Assembly (NCBI GenBank): GCA_016873715.1
Contig: VGWF01000024.1
Coordinates: forward strand, 1-42,307
From: Lentisphaerota bacterium
GTDB lineage: Bacteria; Verrucomicrobiota; Kiritimatiellia; PWTM01
Length of the DNA stretch: 42,307 bases
Direction: 5' to 3'
The notes beneath the pieces are model-generated. The model had not been told where the DNA came from. It saw only the letters and a list, made by a program, of their open reading frames with translations, and ran no database searches. The position numbers were made by a program, and so were the translations under genes. Position 1 is the first letter of the stretch. Each line of letters starts with the position of its first letter. Of the stretch, positions 39,240 through 42,307 are shown piece after piece.

Positions 39240-40112
39240 TCAGCGGGAGACGGTCGCCGAAGCCCACCGCGCCCAGGTGCCGTTCGGCAGCGGGGCCACG
39301 CCCGGGGCGCCGGTGAGGAGCATCTCGCCCTGCTCGATGCGACCCCCGGCGTCGCGCATCGTCTGCCCGAGCACGTTGGCCAGGATCACCGGGGAGAAAC
39401 CCGGCGTGTGGCCGCTCAGAAGCACGAACAGCGGCTCGGGCGAGAGCACGGCGCGGCAGAGGTCCAGGCTCCGGATGAGGTCGCGCTCGATCTTGTAGAT
39501 CTCCCCGGCGGCGCCCCGGCCGAAGCTCGGAGGGTCGAGGATCACGGCCTCGTAACGGCGGCCGCGCCGCTCCTCGCGCCCGAGGTACTTGTGGGCGTCC
39601 TCGGTGATCCACCGGACCGGCGCGCCGGCGAGGTCGTTGAGCGCGGCGTTGTCGCGCGCCCACTGCACCATCCCGCGCGAGGCGTCCAGGTGGCACACCT
39701 CGGCGCCCGCCCGCAACGCGGCGAGCGTCGAGCCCCCGGAGTACGCGAAGAGATTCAGCACGGCGGGGCGGCGGCCCGTCCGCGCGGCGGCGGCGCGGAC
39801 CGCGCCGTCGATCCACCGCCACTGCTCGCGCTGCTCGGGAAAGAGGCCGAGATGGCCGAAATCCGTCCCGGACAGGCGGAACCGCAGCCCGTCGATCGCA
39901 ATGACCCACGACTCGGGAAGCGCGCCCCGGTTGTGCCAGCGCTGGCCGTCCTCGCGGTCGAAGGACGCGACCGCCTGCGCCCAGCGGGCCGGCGGGAGCG
40001 ACGGACGCCACACCGCCTGCGCCGCGGGCCGCGAGAGGACGTGCGGCCCGAAGCGTTCGAGCTTCCGCCCGTCGCCGCTGTCGAGGAGTTCGTAGTCCGT
40101 TGCCTGCGTCAC
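39240..40112 (-). CDS. Class I SAM-dependent methyltransferase, RlmI/RlmK-like
   Basis: 290 residues from a GTG at 40112, immediately behind a good promoter. The catalytic Rossmann domain contains VLNLFAYSGGSTLAALRAGA (SAM motif I, near 155), HLDASRGMVQWARDNAALND (motif II), WITEDAHKYLG and ILDPPSFGRGAAGEIYKIERD (motif IV with DPPSF). This is the arrangement of YccW/RlmI- and SAM_MT_RlmK-type enzymes that modify 23S rRNA at C5 of cytosine or N7 of guanine; the N-terminal PUA domain of RlmI is missing, replaced by about 90 residues of beta-rich sequence. The exact target is unknown. The GTG is favoured because the upstream frame is not gene-like and the promoter -10 is 6 bp away. Confidence 0.82.
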   Translation of the reverse strand: MTQATDYELLDSGDGRKLERFGPHVLSRPAAQAVWRPSLPPARWAQAVASFDREDGQRWHNRGALPESWVIAIDGLRFRLSGTDFGHLGLFPEQREQWRWIDGAVRAAAARTGRRPAVLNLFAYSGGSTLAALRAGAEVCHLDASRGMVQWARDNAALNDLAGAPVRWITEDAHKYLGREERRGRRYEAVILDPPSFGRGAAGEIYKIERDLIRSLDLCRAVLSPEPLFVLLSGHTPGFSPVILANVLGQTMRDAGGRIEQGEMLLTGAPGVAPLPNGTWARWASATVSR

Positions 40113-40118
40113 GCGAGC

Positions 40119-40146
40119 ACTATAGCTTCGCCGCCGGCGGCGACAA
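40119..40146 (-). promoter_or_regulatory. Promoter of the methyltransferase gene
   Basis: On the minus strand TTGTCG (40146-40141), 16-bp spacer, TATAGT (40124-40119). The GTG start is 6 bp after the -10 box, so transcription would begin at or next to it: a leaderless mRNA. Confidence 0.6.
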
Positions 40147-40383
40147 CCCCCGCCGCGGCACCGGCGCCGCGCGGCGCCTCTCCGGAATCCGGCATGCTCC
40201 CGGAGTCCGTCGAACGGCCGGGCGAGCCGCCCGGCCCCACCGTTCCCTCCCGTGGAGTCCGCGGCAGGGACCGGGCCGCGGCCCGACCGAGCTCGCCGGG
40301 GTCCGGCCCGGCCGGCGGACGATTTCCGGATCGCACCCGCCATCGGTCGTGCGCCCGTGCCGCCGCGGGCCGCAAGTTCGCCG
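40147..40383. other. Intergenic region without a recognised gene
   Basis: Part of the 328-bp divergent gap between the methyltransferase and ABM-domain genes. It is extremely GC-rich with several short palindromes (for example GGGCGAGCCGCCC near 40224) but I see no gene, RNA family or repeat shared with the rest of the window. Confidence 0.5.
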
Positions 40384-40413
40384 TTGTGAACCGATCCTCG
40401 TTGCGGCTATTCT
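40384..40413 (+). promoter_or_regulatory. Promoter of the ABM-domain lipoprotein gene
   Basis: TTGTGA (40384-40389), 18-bp spacer, TATTCT (40408-40413). A GGAGG ribosome site follows at 40431-40435, 5 nt before the ATG. Confidence 0.5.
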
Positions 40414-40440
40414 GCGGCTCCAACAAACCGGAGGACGTGA

Positions 40441-40869
40441 ATGAAGGCGATTCTGAAGGCGGTTCTTGCCGTGGCGGTGGCGGGGCTGGTCGCAACCGGG
40501 TGCGCGACGACCTGCGCGAAGTCCTGTTGTTCGGACGCGAGCTCCTGCTGCATGAAGTCCGCGTGCAAGAAGCTGATCGTGGCGAAGATCACCCTCAAGG
40601 CCGACAAGGCCGACGCCTTCGCCGAGGCCGCGAAGACCATCGTCGCCGCGTCCCGCGCCGAGCCGGGCTGCATCAGCTACACGCTCTACAGGAACCCGCA
40701 CGAGCCGACGGCGTTCTTCTTCTTCGAGGAGTGGAAGGACCAGGCCGCGATCGATTTCCACTTCGCCACGCCCCACTTCAAGGCCTTCGGGGACCAGATC
40801 AAGGACATGATCGTCGGCGCGCCCGAGATCAAGATCCTGAACGCCTGCGAGCCGCCCGCGGCGAAGTAG
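40441..40869 (+). CDS. Lipid-anchored ABM-domain (YgiN-like monooxygenase fold) protein with Cys-rich linker
   Basis: 142 residues. The signal peptide ends with lipobox ATGC (Cys21). The next 22 residues hold six more cysteines (25, 29, 30, 36, 37, 42), several in CC pairs. From about 44 to 135 comes a dimeric alpha+beta ABM domain: LIVAKITLKADKADAFAEAA, IVAASRAEPGCISYTLYRNP, TAFFFFEEWKDQAAIDFHFA and TPHFKAFGDQIKDMI, with the His residues usual for this fold. Cytoplasmic relatives are quinol monooxygenases or detoxify reactive quinones; an envelope-anchored version with a Cys-rich stalk is unusual. A GGAGG ribosome site supports the start. Activity is not predictable. Confidence 0.82.
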   Translation: MKAILKAVLAVAVAGLVATGCATTCAKSCCSDASSCCMKSACKKLIVAKITLKADKADAFAEAAKTIVAASRAEPGCISYTLYRNPHEPTAFFFFEEWKDQAAIDFHFATPHFKAFGDQIKDMIVGAPEIKILNACEPPAAK

Positions 40870-40944
40870 CGCGGCCTCCGCCGGATTCGCCGATGCCGGG
40901 GCCGACGGTCCCGGCTGCAGCGGTTGTCACCGGGGAATCGGGCG

Positions 40945-42294
40945 CTATCCGATCGCCCACGGCTTGCGCCACGCGGGGCCCCGGAGCAGCGCGTTGGCCG
41001 CGTCGTCGCCCGGGAACGTCTCCTTTTCGGGATCCCAGGCCAGCTTCCGGCCGCCGAGTTTGACGGAGATGTGCGCGAGATGGCAGAGCGAGGTGGTGCG
41101 CTGCCCGACCTCCTCGTCCTCGAGCGTCCGGCCGCGCGTCTTCACGCAGTCGATGAAGTCCTCCTTCTCGCCCCGCAGCGGGAAGTGGACCTCCTCCGGA
41201 CCGATCTTCGCCTTCAGGATCGCCGGGTCGCTCGCCTCCAGCTTGTCGGGATGGAGCTCGTCCTGGACGTAGTTGACGCGGATCCAACCCTTGTCGCCCT
41301 CGAAGTACACGTGGGGCGTCCCCATCTGGTAGAAGAGCTCGACGCCGTTCGCAAAGCGGTACCACGCGTCGAATTGCTCCAGCACGTTCCAGACCTTGCC
41401 CGCGTGGAACGTGCCGGTCGCCTTCACCTCGACCGGGCCGGTGCGCTCGGTGCCCGCGCCCCACTGGGCGATGTCGTTCAGATGCGTGCCCCAGTTCGTG
41501 ATCATCCCGTCGCAGTAATCGAGATTCCGCATCCATCCCGGGCGGCTCCGGATATCCCGGGGCGCGTGCACGCGCTTCTGGATGTAGTCCACCTTCGGCG
41601 CGGGGCCGAGCCACAGGTCGTAGTCGAGGTCCGCCGGCGGCGCGGTGACGTCCTCGGGCTCATTCGGGAACACCTCCTTGGGCGAACCGGTGCGCATCAG
41701 CTTGAGCTTTCCGATGCGCCCGTTGCGCACGAGTTCGGCGGCGCGGTGCATGGGCTCGAGGGAGCGGAACTCGCTGTCGACGCGGAAGACCCGCTTGCCT
41801 CGCGCGGCGGCGTCCGCCATCATGCGGCCCTCGACGACGGTGCGCGTGATGGGTTTTTCGAGCGCCACGTCCTTCCCCGCCGCGAACGCGGCCAGCGTCA
41901 TGGGCGCGTGCCAGTGGTCGGGCGTCGAGATCATCACCGCGTCAATGTCCTTCTGCGCGAGCAACTCGCGGAAATCCCTGTAGGTCCGGCACCCTCCGCC
42001 GCCCGCCGCCGCGTTCTTCGCGTACGCCTTGTCGACGGCCAGCCTCCCCTGCTCCATCCGCCACGCGTCGACATCGCACACGGCGACCACGACGCAATCC
42101 GGGATCTTGAAGAACGAGGCGAGATTGGAGCCGTAGGCCTGCCGGCCCATGCCGATCATGCCGACCGCGATCTTGCCGCCCGGTCCGTTCGCGCCGAGCA
42201 GGCGCGACGGCAGGATCAGCGGCGCCGCGACGGCGGCACTCGCGGCCTTCAGGAAACCGCGGCGGGTGGGAGCTGAATACGAGCGGGGATTCAT
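40945..42294 (-). CDS. Tat-exported Gfo/Idh/MocA-family oxidoreductase
   Basis: 449 residues. A Tat signal, TRRGFLKAASAAVAAPLIL (10-28), precedes a Rossmann fold with VGMIGMGRQAYGSNLA (44-59). Family signatures follow: VVAVCDVDAWR, MISTPDHWHAP (121-131) and LEKPITRT with Lys147 of the EKP catalytic motif. The C-terminal half has the substrate-binding beta sheet with NWGTHLNDIAQWGAG (His probably catalytic) and VYFEGDKGWIRV. These bind NAD(H) tightly and oxidise or invert sugars and inositols; exported members are frequent in PVC bacteria, where some produce 3-keto-glycosides for DUF1080 hydrolases. GGAGG precedes the ATG at the window edge by about 6 nt. Substrate unknown. Confidence 0.92.
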   Translation of the reverse strand: MNPRSYSAPTRRGFLKAASAAVAAPLILPSRLLGANGPGGKIAVGMIGMGRQAYGSNLASFFKIPDCVVVAVCDVDAWRMEQGRLAVDKAYAKNAAAGGGGCRTYRDFRELLAQKDIDAVMISTPDHWHAPMTLAAFAAGKDVALEKPITRTVVEGRMMADAAARGKRVFRVDSEFRSLEPMHRAAELVRNGRIGKLKLMRTGSPKEVFPNEPEDVTAPPADLDYDLWLGPAPKVDYIQKRVHAPRDIRSRPGWMRNLDYCDGMITNWGTHLNDIAQWGAGTERTGPVEVKATGTFHAGKVWNVLEQFDAWYRFANGVELFYQMGTPHVYFEGDKGWIRVNYVQDELHPDKLEASDPAILKAKIGPEEVHFPLRGEKEDFIDCVKTRGRTLEDEEVGQRTTSLCHLAHISVKLGGRKLAWDPEKETFPGDDAANALLRGPAWRKPWAIG

Positions 42295-42307
42295 GGGGGC
42301 CTCCGGA

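Noticed and set aside
1-42307. tRNA, rRNA, riboswitch or integrase/transposase genes
   Set aside because: None could be recognised by eye on either strand; weak riboswitch-like folds in this GC-rich DNA were not convincing.

Overview
This is a GC-rich (about 70%) bacterial chromosome segment with 36 protein-coding loci (two of them broken) and no rRNA, tRNA, CRISPR array or intact mobile element that I can see. Several features point to the PVC superphylum, most like Kiritimatiellota, Lentisphaerota or Verrucomicrobiota: a DUF1080 sugar hydrolase, a Tat-exported Gfo/Idh/MocA oxidoreductase, paired nucleoside-symporter-type MFS proteins, an SHD1 domain, a GH71/99-like glycosidase, and spacers full of short degenerate repeats. 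Indolepyruvate oxidoreductase and polyferredoxin genes suggest an anaerobic or microaerobic life. The phylum is an inference from content; no marker gene is present.

Layout. 1-2763 (minus): nucleotide-sugar genes (DegT aminotransferase, rfbA, partial rfbC), with structured repeats in every gap and an in-frame TAG inside rfbA. 2984-5454 (minus): a GbsR/MarR regulator with an operator-overlapped promoter, and a secreted two-domain hydrolase. 5554-8308 (plus): a GT-C glycosyltransferase and a lone GspK pseudopilin. 8336-10150 (minus): an OlsF-type ornithine-lipid acyltransferase. 10364-13224 (plus): a two-gene redox module, a secreted FMN carrier plus a membrane polyferredoxin fused to an exported ferredoxin. 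13209-16297 (minus): a DUF4019 lipoprotein and two MFS transporters. 16572-18560 (minus): a LexA/UmuD-like repressor with a near-perfect SOS box and a Y-family polymerase. 19465-23841 (minus): a compact operon tauE-like, uvrC, msrB, ydjM-like, ykgJ. 23936-25513 (plus): a DUF1080 protein and a UVR-motif protein. 25497-29934 (minus): a membrane protein, a secreted protein, iorA/iorB and a lipoprotein. 30107-34856 (plus): ROK kinase, ppx and ppk, followed by a frameshifted RAM-domain gene. 35198-42294: HAD phosphatase, glycosidase, EF-hand repeat protein, methyltransferase, ABM-domain lipoprotein and Gfo/Idh/MocA oxidoreductase.

How it fits together. The window mixes envelope sugar and lipid synthesis, glycan and nucleoside uptake or degradation, DNA-damage response, polyphosphate turnover and extracytoplasmic electron transfer. 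The observations I rate highest are the FMN-carrier plus NapH-NapG-type fusion, the SOS box that fills the spacer of its own promoter, the two-hairpin repeat with complementary loops, repeats that have become gene ends (dinB start, ykgJ end, uvrC tail), the TAG in rfbA, and the short UvrC and IorA variants.
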